This document shows, piece by piece, positions 1 through 8,854 of a DNA stretch of 64,000 bases. Numbering within the stretch: the stretch's first letter is position 1; each line of letters begins with the position of its first letter. The notes under the pieces are model-generated. The model searched no databases and was not told where the DNA came from. It was given only the letters and a program-made list of their open reading frames with translations. A program made the translations under genes and the position numbers. The stretch is from contig JAJEKV010000137.1 of assembly GCA_021234155.1 (NCBI GenBank), forward strand, positions 1,340,225-1,404,224. The letters run 5' to 3'. Origin of the DNA: Isoetes taiwanensis (taxonomy: Eukaryota > Streptophyta > Lycopodiopsida > Isoetales > Isoetaceae).

Positions 1-1832
1 GAACGTATACCTGTTTTTATTCTGTCCAACACAATTGTGAAGTTGGAGGAGGAACTTTGGAGGTAGATCTCGAGGTTGGGAACGTGAACTTGAGGCTCCA
101 ACATGTTCAGAAACACCTGACTTCCTAAACCTTGCCTTAGTAAACTTCACTAAATTATTAGGCTTTCTATCCAACAATGCACTGAAGAGTGGTTGGCTAC
201 TACCTCCAGGTTGTAGAGGTCACCAGAATAACCACTCTCATAGTTCCTCAAGCACCTCATCACACTTTTAATATGAAAATCTGGACCATCACTCCACAAT
301 TGTAAACTAAAATGGGCATAATAAATTGGCACCAAGCTATGCACTATTGCACCTGTCAGAGAGACTTGCATAGGATAAGCTCTATTGATTTGCTTGGGTA
401 TGTAACTATACTGTGGCAAACAAATCTTTGATTGATCCATCTTGTCATGTATAATACAAACATAGTTATTGGGTTCCAAACATGATAACGTTCTCCACAT
501 CCAATAAGTGGATCTACATGATAGTTGGTCTGTCATGTGATCTTTCATTTGCTCCCTTATCTTAGCTCTTTGGCTTGGTTGCTTGGTCTTATCCAGAATC
601 TCTTTCAACTTAGCACACAAGTTGCACTTTGCAAAGTTGTTCGAAGTGTCTATAATGGCATGCTTGAAGTGTTTGCTCCATAGTCTACTGAAGCTGGGTT
701 GATATATTGCAGGTTACCATTAGTTCTCGAAGCAAAGCATTCACTTCCTCCAATATACTCTTCTGTGTACAATGGGATGGCAATCTCTTCTCGAATTATT
801 TTTCTCCGTTGATCTTTCCTACTTTTATGTGGCATATTCTCAGCATTGAATTCAACATATTTATCAAAAACCTCCCTAGCAGCCAGGATCCTAGAAGTTG
901 GCCTCAACATGCCATTATTTCCATGTAATGCAATTTTGCTCCCCTTTGCATGACTTGCTTGCCAATTTTGCCAAGATGAAATTGGAATGCCATGAATATG
1001 TATCCATGCAACTTTACATATCCATGCCCCTAGCAGCGAGTATCTTTTTTTTTTTTGGATATTTTTCATCTTGAAGTGCAAGCTCATGAATGTACATGTA
1101 AGTCCTCCTCTCATCACAAGTATACTCTTGGAAGTTGGTTTTTGCTTCCATCAATTCATCAATTTCAAACTTCTGAACACAATTAACAACATTCAATTCC
1201 CCTTACCTTAGCCATAGCTTCACGTGAACAATCACTACTTGACTTGGACTTATTGCTAGGATAATGTTTCACCATTGAGTGTGCCCTCTTTTCTGAAAAT
1301 GTGGTCGTGGCAGCTATTGGAGGTGCATTAATAAAATCAGTGTCATCCACAACCTCTGGCTCTGATAAAAGGAAATCTCCTATAAATTCAATGCAGGCTA
1401 TAGGCCATGGCATGATGCATGAAACCTCCAATTGTTTAACACAAGCAGTGCAATCCTGGTGATTTGACTCCTTTTTCTTCCATTTTTCTTCTAAACTTGT
1501 TATGGCCACACCCACTTTATCCTCTCCTAACCATTCATCATTGACAGCTTGGATAGATCAGCTAGTATAATAGTTCCTTCACCTACTAGCTCCTTATTGC
1601 ATTGGTGCTTCACTTTCACCTTCTTATTCTTCCAATCCACCCTACTATAGAGGATAATTTGCTTAGTATTCTTAGCCTCAACACCCTTTGGTGGTCCATA
1701 CCATTGACCTACAAGAACAATGTTAACAATGGGGTAACAATGTGATAAGAACATGTGATAACAATGTCGATACATGTTGGGGGTGAAAGGCATTACATTT
1801 TTACCCTTTTTAGGGTCCACACGCTTCACCAT
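1..1832 (-). pseudogene. Decayed transposase-like gene (DUF7869-like family), running off the left edge
   Basis: Reading leftwards from about 1832, successive open stretches (1832-1527, 1515-1183, 1196-1014, 1117-650, 620-150) read like one protein broken by frameshifts and stops. One break falls at a T-run near 1048-1056, where the frame ending RRTYMYIHELALQ passes into CKVAWIHIHGI. The last stretch carries HDKMDQSK followed by a VSLTGAIVHSL block and a later acidic site (SDGPDF). This arrangement is known from DUF7869-type proteins of plant and protist repeats, thought to be RNase H-like DDE enzymes. The first stretch (IVLVGQWYGPPKG) would be the amino end. The family name rests on remembered motifs and is moderate to weak. 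No terminal repeats were found, and the 3' end lies outside the window. Confidence 0.45.
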
Positions 1833-1907
1833 ATAAATCTAAATGTTCTTAGTATTAGCTCAAAAAAAGGACAAAATAATTATGAGAATAGATTAAAGGG
1901 CAACTTC

Positions 1908-1931
1908 AAAAAAAAAAAAAAAAAAAAAAAA
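1908..1931. repeat. Poly-A tract (24 A)
   Basis: An uninterrupted run of A on the plus strand, just upstream (on the plus strand) of the decayed minus-strand gene. It could be the tail of an old retroposed sequence, but no target duplication is visible around it. Confidence 0.8.
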
Positions 1932-1959
1932 CATTTAAATGGGCAAATATATGTTGTAA

Positions 1960-2180
1960 GTGTAGGCAAAAAAGGTTGTAATATAGTTGAGGTGTGGGTA
2001 ATTATCGAGAATTAATGATAACATAGTGTGTATGTAAGTAATTTTAAAGAATTAAGTACAGGTTGTAATTCTAGAGTATTAAGTATAGGTAAAAATAGGT
2101 TGTAAGTATAGATGACGTGTGGGTAATTCTAGAGAATTAATGATAACATAGGGTGTAATTAATTCTATAGAAATAATGAT
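1960..2180. repeat. Imperfect AT-rich short tandem repeats
   Basis: The phrase GAATTAATGATAACATAG occurs near 2009 and again near 2136. Shortened variants such as GTAATTCTAGAG lie between them. The block looks like a decayed tandem array. No gene is seen here. Confidence 0.55.
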
Positions 2181-2365
2181 AGCTAATTCGTAGAGAGTAT
2201 AATTCGTATACGATGTGATGGAATCATAATTACAACCGCGCCAACTAAGGTATACGAAATCTTGCATGCAACTACTATATCTGATAAACCCTTCATTTCG
2301 AAACCCTTCATTCCGTCAAGCGCCCTCGCTTTCTTTCTTCCTTTCGACCATCCTTCCTTTCGACC

Positions 2366-2797
2366 ATGGTGAGCCATGCCGCCCGTCCCGCTCCATCTCG
2401 CTGGACTCGCCTGAGAGAGGCGAAGAAGGAGATAAAAAAATTGATCTCGAAATCCCTTCCCCCCTCCCGCAGATGTCGCTGTGGCTGCCTTCCGCACCAC
2501 AGTCCGGAGGAATGCGAGGAGCTCTTTCTTGAGGGCAAGCTTTGCCCAGGAAATCCTAATCTCAACAGCAGCACCAGCAGCCTTGAGTCCCCCCATACAC
2601 CAGCAGATTCTGATAAAGCAGAAGAGATGGAGGAGGCAAATGAGGAATAGCGGGAAGAATTGGAAGAAGAGGAGAAGCAGATAATCATGAATGCCCTCTC
2701 CTCCTCTGATGATGAAGATGTTGCAGAAGCCATCCTTGAGGAGATGGCAGAAGAAAGCGAAGAGGAAGAAGAGGAGGACGAGGAGGATGAGGGCTAA
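2366..2797 (+). pseudogene. Small reading frame with acidic tail, interrupted by a single in-frame TAG
   Basis: Starting at the ATG at 2366, one frame runs to a TAA at 2795-2797 with only one internal stop, a TAG at 2648-2650. The first 94 residues are basic and Cys/His-bearing (CRCGCLPHHSPEECEELF). The part after the TAG reads REELEEEEKQ and ends in a long Glu/Asp tract (EESEEEEEEDEEDEG). The frame stays coherent across the stop, so GAG or CAG to TAG is a likely recent change. The block is GC-richer than its AT-rich surroundings. I do not recognise the family. It may be the 5' part of a larger mobile-element gene. No obvious promoter was found. Confidence 0.35.
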
Positions 2798-2973
2798 GGA
2801 TGAGTTTTTTTTTTTTGTTATTTAGTTTTTAGTTCATGAAAGCGAGCTGGGGATCTCCAAAAAAGGCCTCATCTTAAGATTTTGAATGGAGCTAGGCATC
2901 TCCTTAAATTGCCTTGAACTTTATTTTGTCTTGAATGATAAAGTTGGGCAACTCTAATAAAAGGCCCTCCTTA

Positions 2974-3168
2974 TGTAATATATTTTTCTGATAATATAAA
3001 GACTTAATTTCTGTAATTTGTTTCTACTCTCACTTAAATGTTGTACTTTAATTTCTTCAACTTGCTATAACTGTAATATATTTTTCTGATAATATAAAGA
3101 CTTAATTCTGTAATTTGTTTCTACTCTCACTTTAATGATGTACTTTAATTTCTTCAACTTGCTTTAAC
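2974..3168. repeat. Two-copy tandem repeat, about 98-bp unit
   Basis: A unit beginning TGTAATATATTTTTCTGATA starts at 2974 and again at 3072. The copies differ by a single-base deletion and a few substitutions. No coding content. The flanks 2800-2973 and 3169-3390 hold nothing I recognise. Confidence 0.85.
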
Positions 3169-3390
3169 TGTCATTTCTACATTAATGCTAAAAAAGCCAT
3201 TTCAGAGTTCTGTTCTTAGGCTATGGAAGATCAAGATAAGTAGTTTGGAGTTGCTGATGAAGATAAGCCTGACATCTTTTTAACTTTTGATTTGTTAAAC
3301 ACATCCCAGACAGGTCTAAGTTCAGAAACTGTTTTGAATTCTTGCTCTTTCAATCTTAATTTTGAGAGAGCTCAACCTTAGTTTTGAAAT

Positions 3391-3470
3391 CACGCCAGGC
3401 GTGAACTAAGTTTGTGTGCAAAAGGTTTAAATTGCAAATTAGTCCAATTCACGCCTGGCGTGAATTGCAT
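3391..3470. repeat. Palindromic CACGCCTGGCGTG motif, two copies
   Basis: Near 3392 the sequence reads TCACGCCAGGCGTGAA. Near 3449 it reads CAATTCACGCC, T, GGCGTGAATTG, a 23-base perfect palindrome around a central T. Relatives of the same motif recur near 4792, 4845, 4910, 5083, 5132 and throughout 8290-8745. Confidence 0.7.
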
Positions 3471-3521
3471 ACAATAACTAGCTTTTTTATCTTAACATTA
3501 ATCTCTTACACAAAAGACTTC

Positions 3522-3677
3522 TGTAACTGGCCCATGGTAGACCGCTCGAGTATTCGAACCTTAATGTGCCTGTGGGGCGTTTTCGAGACACGGCATAAAT
3601 GGGTAGAAGCGACTACTCATAGACGTCTAGATGGTTTTGCCCAGTTGGTTAAGGGCATGTCGGTTAGGAACATTACA
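3522..3677 (+). repeat. TRIM 5' terminal repeat
   Basis: Starts TGTAAC and ends ATTACA. It matches 3864-4020 along its length with scattered substitutions and small indels. It contains the block GCCCAGTTGGTTAAGGGCA, which superficially resembles a tRNA A box. Confidence 0.85.
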
Positions 3678-3679
3678 TT

Positions 3680-3691
3680 TGGTATCAGAGC
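3680..3691 (+). other. Primer-binding site (initiator Met tRNA) of the TRIM
   Basis: TGGTATCAGAGC lies two bases after the 5' terminal repeat, as expected for priming by the 3' end of initiator methionine tRNA. Confidence 0.8.
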
Positions 3692-3783
3692 CGGTCTCGA
3701 GTTCGAGCCTCCATGGGTGCCTATATGCATAGACTTAGGTAATCATTGTGACATGGTATAGCCTTGGATGCTCGAGGATGAGC

Positions 3784-3903
3784 ATAGTTCTAGTGGGAGA
3801 GACTGTAACGGGCCCATGGTAGACCGCTCGAATATTCGAACCTATAGTTCTAGTGGGAGAGACTGTAACAGGCCCATGGTAGACCGCTCGAGTATTCAAA
3901 CTT
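3784..3903. repeat. 60-bp tandem duplication covering the TRIM polypurine tract and 3' repeat start
   Basis: The 60-base unit at 3784-3843 is repeated at 3844-3903 with few changes. Each copy holds the polypurine tract plus the first 40 bases of the terminal repeat, so the element has two potential 3' repeat starts. This fits slippage or repeated plus-strand priming. Confidence 0.8.
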
Positions 3904-4020
3904 TGAATGTGCCTGTGGGGCGTTTCCGAGACACCGGCATAATGGGTAGAAGCGACTACTCATAAACGTCTAGATGGTTTTGCCCAGTTGGTTAAGGGCA
4001 TGTCGGTTAGGAATGTTACA
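3864..4020 (+). repeat. TRIM 3' terminal repeat
   Basis: 157 bp, starting TGTAACAGGCCC and ending GTTACA. It pairs with 3522-3677. Confidence 0.85.
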
Positions 4021-5040
4021 AGTTCTGCTAATTCTATTAATGCATTCACTTTAAGTTAGCCCAATTCATGCCCAGGGTTGCCCTTAAGGCCAAATTCGTC
4101 TAAGCATAATTTAGAAGGTCGGGCGAATAATAGAGTTGCAAGATTAGTTATGATGGCGAATGTTTTCTAGATATGAATGTTTTTTATTGAAATCTAGGCG
4201 AATCATGGCCAATATTATTTTGCCAAGATTTAAGTGTCTTTATTTTCCAAGTGCAATTTCTGTGGTGAAATTTTATTCACTGGCATCCATATTTAATCAA
4301 GGACACAAACACATTATAACTATAGTTGCATGATGTAGTATCACAACTTAACCTTTGCAAATAAGAACGTGGCTTATCCTTGTAGATAAAACAAATCTAT
4401 TAAAAGGGAGGTCTGCAAAAAAATGCTCTCCAGTGCATCCTTAGAAGATTTGAAACACAATAGCTACAAAAATAACTCTTAAAATTATCATATGTACCTG
4501 GATGGATATGTAGAATAGATTAGGTTATGAAGAAAGCCTAGAATATTAGGCGATTCCTTAGAAAATCTTCGAGATGGAGGGTAGAGGATAAGGCGAATCC
4601 ATAGTTATGACGCTTAGTGGATGTGGCGAATTTTCAAGTGGAGTGAGATTTGTTTGTAGAAACGTTGGCTAATTTTATTTTTTTCATTTATAACGGGTCC
4701 TACTAAACCATAGCGTCAAAATTTCTCGATACCCTTAAAAAATAGCCTTTTGGCGAACTTTCGTCCTTAAGGGCTACCCTGTTCATGCCTGCCGTAAATT
4801 GGATACAATGGCAAGTCTTCTTAATATTAATCTCCTACACGCCAATCGTGAATTAGCAAATGAGCATAAAGTGCATTCAAAGAGTTTAAATTATAAATTA
4901 TCACAATTCACGCCTGGCGCAAATTCACTAATGTACAGTTACTACTATTGATCTCTAGTTTCCTTCCAATTCAAATGTACTTTTGTTGTCTATCTTTTTT
5001 TTGCATAGATCATTAATTATCTCTTCCGCTCAGTAATGCC
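4021..5040. other. Intergenic, no gene seen
   Basis: AT-rich sequence without a coherent frame. The word GGCGAAT recurs several times (for example near 4134, 4195, 4548, 4592). Degenerate CACGCC palindromes lie at 4790-4920. Nothing else is recognised. Confidence 0.6.
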
Positions 5041-5047
5041 ATGACTC

Positions 5048-5518
5048 ATGATCAAGGAAGTGAAGGAGGCACCCCCACCTCCCACGCCTAGCGTAAACTC
5101 TAATGACGCTGAGATTGAGCAGTTTGAACACACGCCTGGCAGTATTCAACTGAAGTTCCTCCTGTGCCAGAAGGACATTTTGTGCCAGGGCCTATACCAA
5201 TCTTCGAGTTTCGTGAAGATCTTGCTATTTACTGCCATAATATGATCGTTCTTGGTGAGATATGTTCGGGGATGGCTACAAGCATGTGCTTATTCAATGG
5301 GGAGTTATGTCATGCTCTAGAGAGACTTGAAATAGAGAATGCTTAGCTGAGAATGAGAATTGTAGGGCTCGAAGCCATTTTGGGTAATAGCCCAATAGCT
5401 GCACCATCTCATTTGCCAGATTCTTCCGTGGCAGCTTCTCTTGTTCCAACCTCTATTGTGCCAGCTTCTCTTGTTTCTACTTCTGTTGTGTAAGCATTTG
5501 AGACTACTGAGGAGTAAC
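5048..5518 (+). pseudogene. Unrecognised gene-like fragment with Pro-rich start and Ala/Ser/Val-rich end
   Basis: From 5048 one frame reads KEVKEAPPPPTPSVNS. After a frame change near 5150 the next reads EGHFVPGPIPIFEFREDL and continues past a TAG at 5344 into LRMRIVGLEAILGNSP. It then enters a short tandem repeat (SSVAASLVPTSIVPASLV) and ends near 5516. The composition looks coding, but there is no recognisable domain. The frame breaks suggest a relic, possibly of a capsid-like or filler gene of a mobile element. Confidence 0.25.
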
Positions 5519-5715
5519 ATACAGATCTATGTAAAAATTGTAAAGAGTGTCTAGTGTTTTTTAAACTCCTGAATGGTCTGGTCTGCATGCCTTATAATTT
5601 TGAAATTTTTAATGAATAGTCTGGTCTACAAGCCTATTAATTTTATACATATGACAGAATCAGCTTGAGCATCTTAGTATATATACTCAATCTACTTCTT
5701 CTGATGCATCTTCCT

Positions 5716-6237
5716 CTATTTCTTTCGAAAAAATGGAACTCTTACATTTTTTAAGCGAATTATTGGCCATGCAACAAAGGTTCCGATGCTTTCTCCGACT
5801 GTGTCTCCATCAGGATGCCTTCTGGGTAATGCTTCGCCGTTGAAATGGCAACTGGTAACTAGGATTTTCACATGATCATTTCCCAGAGGAACTCCATGGC
5901 ATACTGCTTTCAGATCGACTGATTCTGTTTTGCAATTTCCCACCCTCCTCTTCAAATTCGTCGTCAGCATGTAACATTCCTCTCCAACACTGTTCAATCT
6001 CGTAAGACTATGGGATTAAATCCCAAGGGGTGATTTAGAAGAGTAGATGAACTTACATGAAGGTGCTCGACATCGTTCAGGCGTGGCGTCTTTCCAGTAC
6101 TTCCGAGTTTTTTCCAGTTCTTTCGAGTTCTTCGAATGGCAAGAAAGGCTGACGGCAAGATTAGGTGGAAGTTTCAAATTATCCGTTAATTGTACTGTTT
6201 TTTTAGCGGCTGAGTAAAATCTAATTTTAGATTTCAT
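5716..6237 (-). pseudogene. Fragment resembling the DUF8039 domain of CACTA-type transposons
   Basis: On the minus strand the frame 5997-5716 includes VDLKAVCHGVPLGNDHVKI, then ALPRRHPDGDTVGESIGTF and AWPIIRLKNV. That order (a G-x-x-LG block, a V-V strand, LPRR, a D-x-VG helix, then W-P) is what I associate with DUF8039-type domains near plant En/Spm transposases. The upstream frame 6237-6016 is open but unrecognised. No CACTA ends or flanking duplication were found. The assignment is tentative. Confidence 0.25.
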
Positions 6238-6449
6238 AATATGGCGGTCGTTGAACCATTAACTGCCGGTCCAATTGCGTGTCGTCCATTAGGCGCAATC
6301 GTAAGATTTATGACCTTCGATTTGAAGTCGATCCGTGAAATCTAAATAACCGCTCGCATTTATCCGACCGTCGATCTAAAGTCGATCCGAATGAAACCCG
6401 TCGATCCAAAGCCGAATCAGCTAACAAACCAACTGTCGATTGCTTATGG

Positions 6450-6554
6450 AAATCTATATAAGTTTTTGAAATTGTAGACTTGCTCCGAGGCGCTCAAGAA
6501 CTCAAGAACTCCAAGGCGCTCAAGAACTCCGAGGCGATCAAGATCGTCGCAAAA
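6450..6554 (+). promoter_or_regulatory. Candidate core promoter with TATA box and short 5' leader repeats
   Basis: CTATATAAG at 6454-6462 is a good plant TATA box about 95 bases ahead of the ATG at 6555. The leader holds two to three copies of GGCGCTCAAGAACTC. Upstream, 6310-6440 repeats a GTCGATC-AAAG-CGA motif. This fits a TATA promoter for the decayed gene that follows, but nothing shows it is active. Confidence 0.35.
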
Positions 6555-8221
6555 ATGCCGCCCAAAGATCGTGCTGCTTCGAACTCTGGCCGAGCCACGA
6601 GAGAAGCCGCTCAAGCTCAGTATTCTTCATCATTCTGTGTGTCATTCGTTCATTGTTCGATTCTTTGTTCAATGTTTAGGGTTCTGTTCATTGGTCCGTT
6701 TATTGTACAATGTTTGTTCTTTATTTTCTGTCAATAGATCTTCTGCCCCGCTGCTCATACTATGTCCATCATTTCTCTGGCAGTGAGTTAAATCTGCCTT
6801 TGCATAATTGTCCTTCCTCTGTTTAATTGTCCTGCTGTGATTAACTGTTCTGTCTATAATTTGTCTGGCAGTGACTAAATTATTTTGCCAGTGTTTAATT
6901 GGCCTGCTTGTGAGTGATTGTTTAGCCTTTCCTTTTTTGTTCTACTTGTGATTAGTCTGTCTGTAATTGGCGACTGTATGCCATTTTTTATAGTTTAGTC
7001 TGGCTGGAATGGTAGACCATTCGAAATCGCGCTAAGCGTTTATTGCACCCTCATTTGTAGGGAAGAAGAGGCAAAATCGACTGGTAATTACTACACCTCC
7101 TCCTAAGAAAGCAAAAGGTTCAGAAGATGCTCCTGCGACCTCAAGCTCACAGAAGAAGGGAAAGCCTAGGGAGGATGAAGTATCCTATGCATTGTCGATG
7201 GATGATAGCGGATCCATCAGAGCAGATACAGATCCTCGATGCCCCGAGGAGAAGATGGATGACAGTGTGGAGTTGTATGTTGATGTAGGTAAAACAAATG
7301 GTAAGGTGGATCTTGTGTTACACTCCAGGAAGAAAGAGACCGATCTCATGAAGAAACAAGGTATTCTTATCACTTGTGAGGAGCAGGATGACATATATTG
7401 TCAACTTCCTAGTGAAGATTGTGAAGAACCACAAGAAAGATCTCGTCAGACTTACACATGCCAGGGCAACAGCTTTCAAAGATGGTCTGATGAAGAAGGA
7501 TGTGAGTGCTGAGTCATGGATGGCCTCAAAATACTGCTCTCACTCCAGTGTCTATAAGTGAAGGGGTGTCTGCAGTGAGGAGAGCTTTGCGAGGACCTTC
7601 TTCAAGTTACCACCTGGAAGACTTGAAGCATCAAAATGATATCAGGGATGTACGAAGATTGCTGGACTTAGAAAAGGACATCCCAGCTGCAACAGTTGAT
7701 GGCATGCTGGCAGAAAATGAGTCCGAAAAAGAATCACAGCTGGAGGCAATGAGTAGGTTAGTCAAGTATGCAGACAACTACCTACTTGGCCAATCTTTTA
7801 CATATCCCATCCATGTTGACCGTCTGGTGAGATCACATAAGTCAACATTTGTTAGCAGGAGGTATGACTCTGAGCATGCAAGAGAAATCTTGAGGGCGAT
7901 GGTGAGGAATCCAGGCCAAGTCCCCATGCCAGCAGACGTGCCTCCTTGGGATAGGAAAAAGGATGCTCCACTCCAGTGGACAACACTGGAGGAGCTTACA
8001 GTGGAGAACCCAAATGTATGCTTTTTTATTATTAACGGACAGCATCCTATTGAAGCACAATGATCCCTCTCCAACCAGGCTAAGCAAACAAGACAAACCA
8101 TGTATCTGCTTCATTACAACCACAGGAGGTGTCGGTTTCTAAGCCCCCATACGCCTGCAGAGGACCTCGCAGAGATTGGTGCAACATTAAACGAAATGGG
8201 CGAAGTCTTCCTTTATAAAAG
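6555..8221 (+). pseudogene. 5' exons of a decayed gene with a ParB/DGQHR-like segment
   Basis: A short first exon opens MPPKDRAASNSGRATREA at 6555. After an acceptor ending at 7060 the frame reads KKRQNRLVITTPPPKKAKG, a basic Pro/Lys segment, then acidic sequence to about 7500. Frame shifts near 7380-7520 lead into a long open frame to 8060. It ends with a helix (YDSEHAREILRAMVRNPGQ), a V-P strand and FFIINGQHPIEAQ. The pattern of helix, NP, strand, then x-x-GQH resembles the ParB/DGQHR nuclease-like fold, where the GQHR motif is hallmark; the final Arg is Pro here. A TGA at 8061 interrupts the frame, which continues to a donor after 8221. The ParB call is inference from pattern only. Confidence 0.35.
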
Positions 8222-8854
8222 GTTAGTATATTAAGTAGCATTTAGATATATCAAATAGAAATAACAGCAATAGACTAGGTCAGGCATATATTCATGCTGT
8301 AAGTTCGTGCCTCGCGTGAATTGTTAGCATGAGTACACGCCAGAAGCGATTTGAGCACCCAGTAGATTACCAACACGAATTGGCAATCTAGTGCGTGCCC
8401 AAATAGCTTCTGGCCTGTACTCATGCTAACAATTCGCGCCGCGAATTGTTAGCATGAGTACAGGCCAGAAACTAATTGGGCACGCAGTAGATTGGCGCGA
8501 ATTGTTAGCATGAGTACATGCCAGAAGCTATTTGGGCACGCAGTAGATTGCCATTCGCACCAGGCGTATATTCATGCTGTAAATTAGTAGCATGAATACA
8601 CGCCCGGCGTGAATTGGCAATCTACTGCGTGCCCAAATCGCTTCTGGCGTGTATTCAGCTGGCAATTCGTGCTGCGCGAATTGCCAGCTGAATACACGCC
8701 AGGCAGCGCGAATTGCGAGCTGAATCTACGCCAGAAGTGATTTGGGCACACCCGGCTTCGTCCTTTCTTGATTATCCCGTTGGCTTGATCTAAAAGCGGT
8801 ATATTTTTGTATGCCCTGCGTGTTTTGACTGCTATGATTTTCTTATTCGTGCAG
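8222..8854 (+). other. Intron of the decayed ParB/methyltransferase-like gene
   Basis: The donor reads AG/GTTAGTAT and the acceptor TTATTCGTGCAG. Joining the two sides keeps the frame: ...VFLYK, S split across the junction, then LYVEQLRHAHQQWIE. This match is good support for a real spliced ancestor. The intron interior is almost entirely interlocking inverted repeats. Confidence 0.55.
8290..8745. repeat. Cluster of interlocking inverted and direct repeats inside the intron
   Basis: A module made of the words AATTGTTAGCATGAGTACA, GCCAGAAGC, ATTTGGGCACGCAGTAGATT and GGCAAT appears at least five times, in both orientations. Examples are direct copies near 8316, 8446 and 8498 and inverted copies near 8376-8440 and 8604-8660. 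A shorter version with AGCTGAAT replaces GCATGAAT at 8659-8730. The GCGCGAATT edges are themselves palindromic. A transcript crossing this block could fold into several long stems. Confidence 0.85.

Larger units (their letters stand above)
3522..4020 (+). mobile_element. TRIM: miniature LTR retrotransposon without coding capacity
   Basis: Direct terminal repeats of 156 bp (3522-3677) and 157 bp (3864-4020) begin TGTAAC and end TTACA. The left repeat is followed at 3680 by TGGTATCAGAGC, the standard initiator-Met-tRNA primer-binding site of plant LTR elements. The right repeat is preceded by a purine tract (GTGGGAGAGAC). The internal region is under 190 bp and codes for nothing. Flanks ACTTC (3517-3521) and AGTTC (4021-4025) differ by one base and are a plausible decayed target duplication. 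Short open frames here are chance. Confidence 0.85.

Noticed and set aside
2648-2650. TAG removed by fern-type U-to-C RNA editing
   Set aside because: That editing is known for organellar transcripts; this window is clearly nuclear.
3636-3720. tRNA gene or SINE (A-box-like GCCCAGTTGG, B-box-like GAGTTCGAGCC)
   Set aside because: The A-box-like part lies in the LTR and the rest follows the primer-binding site of a TRIM; the LTR explanation accounts for both copies.
8290-8745. CRISPR-like array
   Set aside because: Repeats are inverted, interlocked and of irregular spacing, in a eukaryotic intron.
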